Assembly: GCF_000497045.1 (NCBI RefSeq)
Contig: NW_015961948.1
Coordinates: 1,654,535 to 1,718,534, forward strand
Reading direction: 5' to 3'
Source: Kalmanozyma brasiliensis GHG001
Taxonomy: Eukaryota > Basidiomycota > Ustilaginomycetes > Ustilaginales
DNA length: 64,000 nucleotides
Each line of letters starts with the position of its first letter. Positions within the stretch are counted from its first letter, which is position 1. The position numbers and the translations under genes were made by a program. Below, in pieces: positions 19,360 through 30,081 of the stretch. Below the pieces are notes generated by a model. It did not search any database, was not told where the DNA came from, and worked only from the letters and a program-made list of their open reading frames with translations.

Positions 19360-20952
19360 CTAGTGCTGCTTGTACAGCGTAGCGCTGTCCAGCACGCTAC
19401 CCGTCTTTGAGCTTACAAATTCGTGCGTCAGGTGTGTGCGGTTGTGGAAGGTGAGCCTGCTAAACCCATAGAGGGTATCGTTGACGAACTGGGTGTAGGC
19501 CGGGAAGGGCGTCTTGGCAGCGTCAAGACCATCAAAGTGGCCGGCGGCGCCCGTCAAGATATACATTGGTCCCTTGGGGTTGTTCAGACCATTCGGATCG
19601 ATGACCCCACCGGGGAGGAGGGGTGTTTGACGCTGCATATTGTGCTGGTGACCGTTGAGCACGAGATCCACACCGTGATCGTTGAACAGTTGCTCGAAGG
19701 CCGTCTGGCACACGGTGCACAAGCTGGAGCTCTTTGCTGCCATGTACCATGGTCGGTGACCGGCGGCGATGACCCAAGGCGTCTTTGTTCGATCCACACT
19801 GGCCAGGTCTTTTCGCAAGAAATCCATCTGCGCAGAGCCACTCGTCAAAGGACCATCATTGGCACCACTCGACCCACCAGCATCCTCAGGCCCAACAAGA
19901 CCACCACCCAGATCCGTCTCCGTATCATACACCACATAGTGCACCATCCCCACATCGTAGCTGTGAAACATGTTCTTGAACCCCCCACTGAGATCGCTCG
20001 GCATGTTCCAGTGCTGGTTGTACCCTGTAAAGTGGGTCAGGGCGGGAGGGCAGATGGACTCGGTATAGTTCTTGTACCCGGAATTGTCGCAGTTGCTATC
20101 GTGATTTCCGGGCAGAACATGATAGGGGAGGGAGGAGGTGAGAGGTTCCATCTCGTCGTAGAACTCCTCGTTGATCTGCTCGTACAGCTGCGGACCTGCG
20201 GCGATGGACCCGTTGATGTAGCCAAGAACCACTTCTTTGAGCCAGTAGTCAGCGTAGGCGATGTCGCCAACGTGCATGATGTGGTCGTAGGTGGTTTGGG
20301 TCATGGTAAGGCGCTGGATGGTGGTGATCTCGCCGGTGGTGAGCGGGTTGGCGGCGCCGGGGGGGACGTGATCCGACAGACCGAGCGATCCCATCGTCCC
20401 TAGATCGGCGACGACGGCAATGGTGTACGGTGTGGTGTCACCGGGTGTGTAGGCCGTGGTGAACGAACGCACATCTTTGACGGGATCACCGAGGATGGGG
20501 AGGTAGTAGTACTTGCTGTTCGGCTCGAGACCGTCGAGAATCACGTGGTTCGAGTAGTACGTCGAGGTATTGTAGGTGATCGAAGTGGTGCTCGTGGCGA
20601 TGCGATCGAGGAGAGAAGGCGTCTTACCAAAGAGCACCGCAGGGAGAGGCAGCTGCTTGGGTGTCGACCACGAGACCGCCATCCCCTGGTCGCCGCGGTA
20701 GGCAAGACGCGCCTTGGACGGGCGATAGTCGTTCAAACGAGCGTCGGCCCATTGTGCTGGAGAAGGCAGCACCGGTAGGCCACCGGGAAAGGCAGGAGTG
20801 CTGCCGGTAGGCGACGAAGGGAGGTTCGATGGAATCGGTGGGAGCGAGAAGGGCAAGGAGGGCTTGAAGCCAGGCGCGAGCGCCTGGACGGTGCCACCCA
20901 GCGCGAACGCGAGCGCGAGCGCTGCGTAGAGAGTCCTGAAGTTGGTCAACAT
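19360..20952 (-). CDS. secreted purple acid phosphatase (metallophosphoesterase)
   Basis: 530 residues with a signal peptide (1-24, cleavage near VQALA). A Pro/Ser-rich segment (28-66) precedes a fibronectin-like N-domain (about 75-165) and the metallophosphoesterase domain (about 175-500). All metal-binding motifs are present: Asp183 (VADLG), Asp230 and Tyr233 (GDIAYADYW), Asn283 (PGNHD), His399 (GHRPWY), and His435 and His437 (NGHQH). The invariant Tyr that gives purple colour is in place, so it should hold a dinuclear Fe/metal centre and release phosphate from extracellular esters. Several N-glycosylation sequons fit secretion. The promoter has a TATA box and two CACGTT sites, suggesting phosphate control (inference). 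Confidence 0.94.
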   Translation of the reverse strand: MLTNFRTLYAALALAFALGGTVQALAPGFKPSLPFSLPPIPSNLPSSPTGSTPAFPGGLPVLPSPAQWADARLNDYRPSKARLAYRGDQGMAVSWSTPKQLPLPAVLFGKTPSLLDRIATSTTSITYNTSTYYSNHVILDGLEPNSKYYYLPILGDPVKDVRSFTTAYTPGDTTPYTIAVVADLGTMGSLGLSDHVPPGAANPLTTGEITTIQRLTMTQTTYDHIMHVGDIAYADYWLKEVVLGYINGSIAAGPQLYEQINEEFYDEMEPLTSSLPYHVLPGNHDSNCDNSGYKNYTESICPPALTHFTGYNQHWNMPSDLSGGFKNMFHSYDVGMVHYVVYDTETDLGGGLVGPEDAGGSSGANDGPLTSGSAQMDFLRKDLASVDRTKTPWVIAAGHRPWYMAAKSSSLCTVCQTAFEQLFNDHGVDLVLNGHQHNMQRQTPLLPGGVIDPNGLNNPKGPMYILTGAAGHFDGLDAAKTPFPAYTQFVNDTLYGFSRLTFHNRTHLTHEFVSSKTGSVLDSATLYKQH

Positions 20953-21707
20953 CTTTGAAAGACGGAAGTATGATGTGTGAGCGGCAGGTCAGAATGTACA
21001 TTCATGCGTTGCTGGCCCTTTATAGATCCATACCATCTCGACTGGAGACTCGAGTTGACTTCTCAGCCTCTCCAAGCCACCGCCGTTCATACTCTTCTCG
21101 ATCAGCGGCTGGCAATCCCGAGCCGACGGCAAGTCAGTCCACAAACCGCACCGCTGCCGTCACTCAGTGCGGAATGAAGTCCGCCACCCACGTTCCATCC
21201 GGTGCATATACACCCTAGCCGAACTCAAATCTTGCAATGCCACCCAGCCCGCCAAAGAGCCGCCGGCAGAAGATCTTCGGACGGACCCTTTTTCAGCTGT
21301 CAAAAAATTCAGTCACGGCAGAAGGCGGCAATTAGAGCTGGTCCCGCCATAAATGCACACCGAGTTAGGCGAGGGCACGTTTTGACCAGGCACCGAAGGC
21401 GTCGCTCCGAGGCGTTTGTCTGGTATGAACCATTCAGCTAAAGCTCTGTGTCCTTGCTGGGGCTGCATATGGTGCGCGCATGGAGTCTGCGTGTTGAACG
21501 GCAGATCCAATTTGAAATACCATCCGCGCATCCAACATCTGACGTCCCGACTTGACCTCGCAAAATAGGAACGTGATGAGCGGACATGATCACCCCGAGC
21601 TGACCGCTCGACACAAGCAGGCTCGCCGAGACAGCTTCCTTTCCCAGTGACTATGCCTCAGAACAAAAATGAGAGTGATTGTCCATTAGCAATGAATGAA
21701 AATGCAT
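20953..21707. promoter_or_regulatory. acid phosphatase promoter region with two CACGTT sites
   Basis: 755 bp between the phosphatase start and the end of the GT69 gene, both on the minus strand. CACGTT occurs at 21189-21194 and 21376-21381. The second copy sits in GGCACGTTTTGA, close to the core of the yeast PHO5 UASp1 Pho4 site. No open frame of interest was found. The functional reading rests on analogy with other fungi. Confidence 0.35.
21019..21024 (-). promoter_or_regulatory. TATA box of the acid phosphatase gene
   Basis: TATAAA on the minus strand within CTATAAAGGG, 67-72 bp upstream of the phosphatase ATG at 20952. This is a plausible distance for a regulated fungal promoter with a short leader. 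Confidence 0.55.
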
Positions 21708-23540
21708 CTATGCAGCAGCGGCAGTCAGAGGTGTGGGCGCAGCCCAGTAGTGTTGCTTGGCCTTGCACTCGTTAGCCCACCGCATACCCTCTGTGACCCA
21801 GCCAAAGAGTCTGTACGCGAACCAGTCGCGCCAGATGATCCTCCAGGGTCGCAGTATCGGCGAAGGGATGAGCTTGTTGTACATGAAATAGTGCTTGGTG
21901 TTGTAGGCCACCTTGACGGCTGGGTTGATGAGGATGGTGGGGCGTGCCGGGTAGACTGCGCGGTGGATATCGTAGGAGATCAACTGACACTCGGATGAGA
22001 GGCACGTGGAGGAGGCTCGGAACTGGAGCGGAAGTATGACCGGTCCGTCCTCGTCTGCGCCCTCGCCGGCTGGTGGGAGGGAGGAGGAGTTGGCAGGGTA
22101 GAACCACTTTGCGTCAAAGGCGCTGATGCCGTTCCAGCACGAATTGACCTCGAAGGGCCGCCCCTCTCGCATCGCCTGTACGTCTTCGACTCGCTTGAAG
22201 TAGGGCCACTGTCGCTTGAGCGTGTCTCCCTCGGCGTCTCGCGTGACCCAGGTGTCGTAGAAGCCGTTGCCGATAAAGTCCATTGCACACGCCTGGTCGT
22301 ACCGCGCATTGTTGGTACGCAGGAGGTTGAGTGCATCTTGGGGCGTGAAGACGACGTCGTTAATCCAGAGCACGTGGGTGTACTTCTCAGTGGTATCGGC
22401 GAGAGGCTGCATTGCCGTGTTGCGGACATTGGCGAGGAAGTCGACACGATCTGACACCAGCGAGTGCTTGCCCTTACGAATCGCCTTGTCGTCGGTGAGG
22501 ACGCGACGGCTGACGTTCATGTGCGCAAGATCCCGATCGAGCTCAACAAGCATGGGCTTGGTGTTGTCGGTCGAGTGCGACTCGTAGATGGACACGAAGA
22601 CATTGTCGGCACCGAGCTCGTTGATAAGGCTCTTGAGCGACGAGGTGTACGTTGGCAAGATCTCCTCGCTGTTGTACAGATTGGAAACAATGAAGACTCT
22701 TATCGGTTGTGCGGGTGCGGAACCGGCCGTAGGCGATGCATTGATCCATGACATCATCTCATCTCCGGTTGGTGCATTGGTCTGAGGACGAAGAGGTTGG
22801 AAGAAAACCCATTCTACGATGGCGAGGAACCAGAGGACAGCCATGACGTACTGTGCAGCTCGAGCGAAGGACTGGAGGTGACCAAGGCGGCACGATCTGA
22901 GCCGTCTTGTTGAGGCAACGTTGGCTGCGGTTGGCAGCGGAGGACTGGCTGATCGGCTGAAGAGGCCGCTCGAGGACGATGATTGCGACTGATCGCGGTG
23001 TGGACCAAGAGAAGGGGAGAAGTCGGGGAGCCGAAGGACGTAGTTGTCCGAATCACGGTTGGATGCAAGCAGCGAGAGCGAGAGAATGGGGAAAGCTACG
23101 ATGAGCAGCGCGAGGTAGAGGAACAGGGCTGAGAAAGTGTTGTAGTGGACGCAGGCGGCGATGAATGCGGTCACAGTGATGGCGAGATTGGCAATGAGCA
23201 GAACGGGCAGCCAGGCCCTGCGTGGTCGAGTGGATGCGCTGTTCGTATGACCCGCCGATCGAGAGCGAGGCAAGGTCGTGCTGACGAGCCTTGCCAAGAA
23301 GCGAGGAAAGCAGGAGGCTGCGGGGGACTGGCTGGGGGATGCCTGGGCGCCTTCGGTGGACGGCAGCTGTGACTCCAACAGTGGCTCTTGGTCGGGTCCG
23401 AATCGTTTGGAGGAATGTAGCGCATACTGGGGGACGTCGTCGTCTTGATCGAAGTAGGCTACATTGTCCTTGTACTCGCGCTGATGGAGCTCCGGGGGCG
23501 AGTGAAGCGCCTGCGCTGCAGCGCGAGGGCAGAGCTGCAT
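21708..23540 (-). CDS. GT69 (CAP59/CMT1-type) alpha-1,3-mannosyltransferase, membrane-anchored
   Basis: 610 residues. A cytosolic N-terminus of about 108 residues precedes two adjacent hydrophobic helices (about 110-132 and 138-158), a Ser-rich loop and a third helix (231-247). A lumenal catalytic domain follows (about 280-560). Family signs are FIVSNLYNSEEILP, SIYESHSTDNT, the region around VLWINDVVF (with the Asp-containing metal site), AMDF and CWNGISAFDA. CAP59/CMT1 proteins make alpha-1,3-mannosyl linkages in Cryptococcus capsule and in glycans or glycolipids of other basidiomycetes. A Golgi location is inferred from the anchor. The exact acceptor is unknown. The three predicted helices are more than the single anchor of the classic type II design. 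Confidence 0.86.
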   Translation of the reverse strand: MQLCPRAAAQALHSPPELHQREYKDNVAYFDQDDDVPQYALHSSKRFGPDQEPLLESQLPSTEGAQASPSQSPAASCFPRFLARLVSTTLPRSRSAGHTNSASTRPRRAWLPVLLIANLAITVTAFIAACVHYNTFSALFLYLALLIVAFPILSLSLLASNRDSDNYVLRLPDFSPSLGPHRDQSQSSSSSGLFSRSASPPLPTAANVASTRRLRSCRLGHLQSFARAAQYVMAVLWFLAIVEWVFFQPLRPQTNAPTGDEMMSWINASPTAGSAPAQPIRVFIVSNLYNSEEILPTYTSSLKSLINELGADNVFVSIYESHSTDNTKPMLVELDRDLAHMNVSRRVLTDDKAIRKGKHSLVSDRVDFLANVRNTAMQPLADTTEKYTHVLWINDVVFTPQDALNLLRTNNARYDQACAMDFIGNGFYDTWVTRDAEGDTLKRQWPYFKRVEDVQAMREGRPFEVNSCWNGISAFDAKWFYPANSSSLPPAGEGADEDGPVILPLQFRASSTCLSSECQLISYDIHRAVYPARPTILINPAVKVAYNTKHYFMYNKLIPSPILRPWRIIWRDWFAYRLFGWVTEGMRWANECKAKQHYWAAPTPLTAAAA

Positions 23541-25845
23541 TGCGTGTGGAGACCGCTGCGGGCGTCCGTGCTAGCTGTGCGTCTATAGAGCGGCGGAGAG
23601 CATTGCTTTGGAGAGAGGCAGGGCTTTGTATGCTCCAGGATGGTGATGGTAGGACAGACAGGGACGCAGATGGTGGCGGTGGTGGTGAGCAGACAGCGTT
23701 CAAGGGTCTGTTCGCAGGACACATCAAGCGAAGGGAGTCTCAAGTGCAGGCTTCAAGCTGACAGGCATGAGGCGCTGCTGTCGGTTGTGCGTCCTATTCT
23801 GCGTCTGACGCCATTACGCCGGTGTACCCTTGCTCACTTGGTTCGCTTGAAAGGGAGTGCAGGCTTCAACGTTGGACAACGTGTGACTTCATCGAGACAG
23901 CGGAGAAGGAAAAGAGACACACACGCCTTCTTTGGGTTCGGCACGACGCAAGAATCTTGGCCGAGACTATGACCGTGTGCATGGAAACAACAACACTTTG
24001 TACTGTACAGCGACTGCCGTCCATCAGACACTGCCGATGCGCTATTGCTCGACTTGCATGAATCCAAACAGCGCCGAACAATGATGAAATTTTGGCTCTT
24101 TTTTGAAATGCCTCAAAGTTGGCCGGGCGGTGCATTAATTAACCAACACTCCGCCGCGTTTCGCACTAAGCTTTCGGCATCGTATGCTCACAGCGACACC
24201 GACGACTCATTGACCGGCAGCATCGTCAGCAGCAGCAGGCAGGGGGATGCCGACGGCAGCCGGCGTGCATCGTTGGCCATTTTGATCGCTGTACCACCCC
24301 ATCGTCACCCTTGCGCCGACACGTTTGATTCGCGGTCGCTTGCTCAGTCTCCCCTCAGGACCCCCGTCGCAGCTCGAGACAATGGTGATGGTTCCTTGAA
24401 GCTTAAGTATGCGCGTCCCATTCGCAAGTGTGCGTGCGTTCTAGAACCCGAAGAGGGAGATGCACTCCATTCGTCAGCAGGAACAGCAGAGGTTGGGCGC
24501 AATTGGAACGTGCGCATTCGCACGAGGTGCCGCTCGCGCACTCCGCTTTCCACAAGCTGTGCCTGTCGGTTCGGGCTAAAAATACACCAGGCCATGTGAC
24601 ATCGGCAGATGAAATTATAGATCGCCGATACACCTTTTCTTTCCCAAGGGACTATGCAGGAAGGATGTAACATTGCTACTGCAAGATCGTTTGTTTTTGT
24701 TAGACCGCGCCACTGCAGCTGGATGCAGATGCGACGCGCCCGGCGATCGCGGCAAGTCCGCCCAGGCTGCAAAGGTAAGCATGCATCCCGTCAGTCACAC
24801 TTCGACCTTCGGCTGTCACCCAACCTTATCCCACCTGGTACACAAAGCATGAGCATCGTCATCGGTCTGCGCTTCATTTTGCTCCCATGGTATGTGCTCA
24901 TTTGAGATTCTAAGGGCAATGCTAGGCACGGACAAAGAATGAAAGCTTTGTGGTCTATCGAAGAAACAACATGGACCAAGTCAGAGCGGCCGCGACAGCG
25001 TCTCATTTATGCAGGGTGCAGCAAGCCATCTCATTCTTTGAGCAAGGCACTTTGTCTCTCTCTCTCTCTCTCTGCTTGCTCTCCTTCCCGATCCCACGTC
25101 CGTCCTCTACGTTCAAAGCCCCACTTTGGCGTCTGGACCTCACACAGGCAGATCTCTCTGCCACGATACCCGGTAGAATCATCCAGAAGGTGACTATGAA
25201 TGGCGCGGCCTGTCCAACAAGCAGTCCGCGGATCCTTGCATTCCTCGACCCTTTTCGGAACGTGGGAAATCGCCTGATCTTCCTTCACCCTCCTCTCCGC
25301 CTCGCTCCGTTCGACACTTTCAGTTGCCGCTCGCTTTGCATCCTCCTCCTCGCTTGGTCTGCTTCGGCTATCGGAGCTGGGCATCTCAGTCTGTCGCTCG
25401 CTTGGGGCTCTGGGTCCTTCCACGTCCGTGCGAGTGTCTGCGATTCCGTCAGCTGAGATATGTCCGTGTCTGTCAGAATGCCTTGATCCGCGGCATTTGC
25501 GGTCCCTACTTGTGCCCCGTTCCGCAACAGTGGACACCCTCACCTAATCTTGCTTCTGGCCGCGTATCCGTTCCATTTGGCAACCTCCCATCCATCCTAT
25601 CCTCCCTGCTTCATCATCATCCTCCATCCTCCTATAGAACCTTGTCCTCGATTCATCTCGCTCCATTTTAGGATTGCAAGCCGCCTCAACGTGGCCCCCT
25701 CTCTCCTTCCATCCACGATCCGAGCCCCCAGTCAGCAATCGTTTCGCGTCAGACGTGCTCGATACACGAAGGTTTCCATCCAAGACACGCTCGATATACC
25801 ATAGACATACCGAAGTCTCCCTTACCCTAGACGGAATCCGCCACG
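23541..25845. other. 2.3 kb intergenic region with a CT microsatellite
   Basis: Divergent promoters of the GT69 gene and the cyclopropane-fatty-acid synthase gene. A perfect TC dinucleotide tract of 19 nt lies at 25055-25073. The 500 bp before the synthase start (25250-25840) are strongly pyrimidine-rich, suggesting a long CT-rich leader or promoter. Open frames here are short, overlapping and without known domains. No tRNA or repeat element was recognised. Confidence 0.35.
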
Positions 25846-27426
25846 ATGACCGGATTATTCCCCTCGATCCCTGTCCCGTCGATGCTGCTCGCCCCCCTTG
25901 CCAGGCCCACCGCGGCCCTGGCGCGCAGCACCATTCTCTCGCTCTTCTCCAAGCTCACCGTCGGCTCGCTCGAGATCCGTCATCTCGATGGCACCACGCA
26001 ACGCTTTGGCGATCCCACACTGGTCAAGAGCAAGCAGCACTCCGCTTCGTCCACCACCCCGACGTCTTCATCCATCCCCCATGCCGTTTTGGAAGTCAAA
26101 TCCGACGCCTTCTGGACGCGCATGTTCTTCGGGGCCGACCTAGGTTTCGCCGAAGCCTACATGATCGGTGACGTCTCGACACCCGACCTCGCTGCGGTAT
26201 TCGATCTGTTCATCCTCAACCGTTCCTCGCTGTCCAACCTGGAATCCGTCAGTGTCGCAAGCAAGCTCGTCAGCGCCACCCAAGGGATGCTCAACAAACG
26301 CTATGCAAACACAAAGGTCGGCAGTCTCCGCAACATCGGCGCCCACTACGACATTTCCAATGCCATGTATCAGGCGTTTTTGAGTGCCGACATGACGTAT
26401 TCGTGTGCGGTGTTCGACACGTTGGATGCGGATACGAACGGGTTGCTGCTGGAAGGGTTGAACAAGACGGTTCGCGGAGAGCGGGGGACGGCTACCAACG
26501 GACACAGCAAGGAGGCGGAAGGAGTGTTTGAACCACTGCGTTTCACGGGCGATCTGCCGACGCCGCCGTCAGAGATTGAGGCCATCCCGGGCAAAGAGTA
26601 CGACGAGCTGGAGGAGGCGCAGAAGACCAAGCTGCGTCTCATCATCAAGCGCGCCAACATCCGTCGGGGCGATCGCGTGCTCGAGATCGGCACCGGCTGG
26701 GGATCGTTTGCGATGGAAGCGGTGCGAACTACCGGTTGCACGGTCGACAGTGTCACCCTCTCGGTCGAACAGAAGGCGCTGGCGGAACAGCGCATCGCCG
26801 CGGCGGGGATGGAGGGCAAGATCCGCGTCCACCTGATGGACTACCGCGATTTCCCCAGCAGCTGGAACGACAGCTTCGACCGCGTCTGCTCGATCGAGAT
26901 GCTCGAAGCGGTTGGGATCGAGTTCCTGCCCACGTACTTTGGGTGTGTCGATCGCGTGCTGAAGCGCAATGGGGGAGTTGCGGTTTTCCAATGCATCACC
27001 ATGCCCGAATCTCGCGCAGAGGCATACTACAAGGGCGTCGACTTCATCCGCAAGTGGATCTTCCCAGGTGGCGTTCTTCCCAGCGTCACCTCTTTGGTCA
27101 ACGGCGCGACCGACGGAAGCAACGGCAACCTCATCCTCGACACGCTCGTCTCCATCGGTCCGCACTACGCACGCACCCTCCGAGAGTGGAAGAACCGCTT
27201 CGAGGCCCAATTTGACGACGTCATCCGCCCCGCCCTGCTCCGGGATCACGACGAGATCAGCCGTCTCCCCGAGGCGCAGAAGCAGAAGGAAGTCGATGTG
27301 TTCCGCCGAAAATGGATCTACTACTTTGTTTACTGCGAGGTGGGCTTCACCCACAGGGTGATCAACGATCATATTCTGGCGTTTACCAGGGAGAACAACA
27401 CCACTCTGCCCGTCTGCTCCGGCTAG
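25846..27426 (+). CDS. cyclopropane-fatty-acyl-phospholipid synthase (SAM-dependent)
   Basis: 526 residues. Residues 1 to about 150 form the N-terminal lipid-binding region (TRMFFGADLGFAEAYMIGD, typical of CFA synthases). NIGAHYDISNAMYQAFLS at 164-181 is the substrate-site signature. A variable insert (about 198-250) separates it from the methyltransferase fold, whose SAM loop is VLEIGTGWGSFA at 278-289 and whose acidic helix is EMLEAVG at 351-357. The enzyme adds a methylene from SAM across the double bond of unsaturated phospholipid acyl chains. Fungal copies of this mainly bacterial family are known, including sphingolipid C9-methyltransferase relatives. The GAHYDISN motif favours the CFA type here. 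It converges on the AT-hook gene with a 245 bp gap. Confidence 0.88.
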   Translation: MTGLFPSIPVPSMLLAPLARPTAALARSTILSLFSKLTVGSLEIRHLDGTTQRFGDPTLVKSKQHSASSTTPTSSSIPHAVLEVKSDAFWTRMFFGADLGFAEAYMIGDVSTPDLAAVFDLFILNRSSLSNLESVSVASKLVSATQGMLNKRYANTKVGSLRNIGAHYDISNAMYQAFLSADMTYSCAVFDTLDADTNGLLLEGLNKTVRGERGTATNGHSKEAEGVFEPLRFTGDLPTPPSEIEAIPGKEYDELEEAQKTKLRLIIKRANIRRGDRVLEIGTGWGSFAMEAVRTTGCTVDSVTLSVEQKALAEQRIAAAGMEGKIRVHLMDYRDFPSSWNDSFDRVCSIEMLEAVGIEFLPTYFGCVDRVLKRNGGVAVFQCITMPESRAEAYYKGVDFIRKWIFPGGVLPSVTSLVNGATDGSNGNLILDTLVSIGPHYARTLREWKNRFEAQFDDVIRPALLRDHDEISRLPEAQKQKEVDVFRRKWIYYFVYCEVGFTHRVINDHILAFTRENNTTLPVCSG

Positions 27427-27671
27427 CCTACTCCTTAATGCTTCGTTTCCGCTTTTGCATCGGACAGCCTCCACGCTCCTGTAGAAAAGAACATCACTCT
27501 TTGCGTATAATGGTTAGAAAGTGTACAAATTAGATTCGACCTGATTAGAGAGGCCTAGGATAGCGAGGTTCTACAGCGTGCTGACTCTGTCGATGGACGA
27601 GATGTCTGTGGTGCAAGGGCACGAAACGGCGAAGTCTCGTACTTTTGGAAGATACCTGAAAGCCAAGAGCG

Positions 27672-30081
27672 CTACGACATGTAAGGCCGAGGCTGAGCGC
27701 CACCACCGCCGCCAAGCTCGCCGACCCTGTTGTTGGCCATCTCGGCCTTGCTCGGTCGCCCGCGCTTGTTCTTTGGGATCTGCACGGGTGACGATCCCAC
27801 CGCCATCGATCTGGGCGCTTGAGGCGTCCGGATCGTCTCATGACCGCTGGAAAAGTACGGTTCCGAATGGCTGGCAGGCAGATTCGGATGCGATGGTCGT
27901 CGAATGTCGTAGCTTGGCTCAGAAGGCGGAGGGACAGGCTCACGCTGGACGGTCGGTGGGCCAGATCGTCGAAAGTCGTCGTGCGCGCCGATTGCAGCTG
28001 CTGGCCCCATGGAGGGTTGAGATGGTCCCGGCGCCGAGCCGCGTTGCCCTGCAGGGACCACGCTGCCCCCGCTTACAGTGCTCAGACGTCGAGGATCAGC
28101 GATAGAGTGTCGATGCAGAGGCATGTACTGGACGGCGTCAGGATGAGGCTCGTACCGCATTTGATATGGATCGTGCGGCTCGTTCGTGTATGGGTGGAAC
28201 TGCTGTGTTTCAGCTGGTCCGGAGCCCGGCCTGCGATGAGGCGATTCGCCGACGTACGAAGGCCGCCCATCCGTGGGTGCGCGATCGCGGGGTGGACCTG
28301 CACGATGTGTCCCTTGCCATCGAACAGACTCAAAGGCAACCACAGGCCCAGGACCAAGACCTTGACCCGAGCCGGATGGAGGTACCGTCATTGCAGAGGA
28401 AGCTCCCCCTTCGAGAGGATGCGGGCCCGTCATGCCTTGCTCAGGGAAGTGCCGCGGACCATCGCGGGAATGCTGTCGCGGCGACATCGGTCTACCTCCA
28501 CTGTTATAGTCGCCTATGGGGACGCCATCCCCGGAATCGCCGTCTGAACGACGGAATCCATGTTGAGGAGGTGGTCGGCCAAAGCTGCTGGACTCTCTCG
28601 CTCCTCCGGTGAGAGGTCTTGGTCTCGCAGCTGAGGCAGAGGCAGGATCGGCACGAGGCATCCCAGCAAATGTCGCGGGCGGTCCAACGGGGGATGCACC
28701 CGGTTCGAGCGGGTCGCGGGAGAGCAAATGTCGGATCCACAGGTCTTGGTTGCGGATGCGATCTTCCATCTCTTTCAGTCGGCCGAACAGATCCTGATTC
28801 TGCAAGAAAAGCTCGCGAGTTTGTTCGGTGAGCTCGTTGCGCACCGAGGGCATGATGCTCGCCAAGATGTCGTCGCGAAGATGCGTGCGCAGAATGTCGA
28901 ACAAGCCCGGGGGGAGGACGGCAAGACCGTTGCGACCTTTTTGAGCAATGGAACTCTTGGACGGTGTGCCTGGCTCGTCGGCCCCAGCTGCGACTTGACC
29001 TTTGCCCACCTTTCCTTTCCCGGACGGTGGCACTTGCGATTGACCTGACTTCCCCGCTGCCGTGCTCTTTTCCGTACTGAATGTGGAATCATTACCGTCG
29101 CCTTTGTCTTCCTCGTCGTCGTCATCAGTGTCGCCATCCGTCATTGACTTTGCTGCACTGTTTCGATCGCCGTTGTCGCGGCGTTCATCGTCTTGTTCGC
29201 TTGCTGACCTTTGGAACACGGCTTCCGCTATAGATTTAGCCTTGGCCTGAAAGTCGGAGCCATAGACGCCATTGAAAATCTTGCCGTACTCATCCATAAG
29301 GGGCTTCTTGGTGAGTCGAACCGGGACTCGACGGCGGGCGCAGTACTGTTCCCAGTCGTGGTAGAGTGCGTCGACGCTCTGTCGCATGGTCTCTGCGGTC
29401 ATAGGATCGGGGTGATGCTTGTAGATCAGGTCCAGAAAAGTGTCGATCTCGTCAAGCGATAGCACTCGTTCCGAGGCGGAGTCGGCGAGCTCTCCGCCTG
29501 GCTCACCGGAGCGACTGTCGGCTGTTGTCGATCTCGTATCATCGAGTGCTCGCGGCGATGGGCCCCGGTTCGGCGCTTTGGTAGGGTACAATGCCTCGAC
29601 ACTCTGGAGAGGTGCAAGAGGGGGAAGGCGGCGAATGCTAGTCAGCGACGTGGCTTTGGTGGCGACGAAAGACAGAGACTGTGTTGAGATGGTTGGGTTT
29701 TACCTTTTCAGATGCGGAGAGCTCATCGTCAGCTCGTTTGGTCCGTTTCGAACTCGAGCCGTGAGCCACATCTTTGCCACTTTTGCGTTTGGCCAAGAAG
29801 GCTCGCTGTGAGCGAGGGCTGCGACTGCTTCTCAGATGCAGCGGGAGCTCCTCGCTAAGCTCGTCTTCTTCTTGAGAGACGTCATCAGCAAGCATGCTGG
29901 CCTGCTGCGAAGGAGCGTGCCAAGATTTCTGCGGAGGTGACCTGGGTTGTGTACGATCTGCTGACTTGGACGAGGAGACAGCTCCTTGCTGTAAGCGAGT
30001 GTTCTGGTTGTTGACGCTCTGCGACAGAGAATACTGTGACCTGCTGCTCTCGCTGGTGAGATTACCGGGCGTGCGAGACAT
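27672..30081 (-). CDS. AT-hook protein with Ser/Pro-rich body, two exons, function unrecognised
   Basis: Exon 1 is 30081-29704 (ATG at 30081, 126 codons) and exon 2 is 29603-27672. The intron (29703-29604, 100 nt) has a GTAAAA donor, a GCTGAC branch region and a TCCAG acceptor, phase 0. It joins LSASEK to SVEALYPTK, and the product is 769 residues. Exon 1 is Ser-rich with nuclear-localisation-like KRKSGKD and SKRTKR. A helical, conserved-looking block follows at about 173-257 (LSLDEIDTFLDLIY, YHDWEQYCARRR). Next comes a charged Ser/Asp stretch and a long Pro/Gly/Arg-rich region. Near the C-terminus, KRGRPSK (739-745) is an AT-hook core. This suggests a nuclear, DNA-associated regulator. No known family is recognised. 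Exon 2 alone has no ATG at its head, which supports the splice. Confidence 0.75.

Noticed and set aside
25055..25073. TC repeat as a mobile-element footprint
   Set aside because: A simple microsatellite in a pyrimidine-rich promoter; no target duplication or terminal repeat nearby.
28700..28730. T-arm-like sequence CCCGGTTCGAGCGGG suggesting a tRNA
   Set aside because: The loop does not place the C61 pair correctly, there is no A box or acceptor stem around it, and it lies inside coding sequence.
29305..29335. B-box-like GTTCGACTC on the minus strand
   Set aside because: The flanking stem bases do not pair and it lies inside the AT-hook gene.
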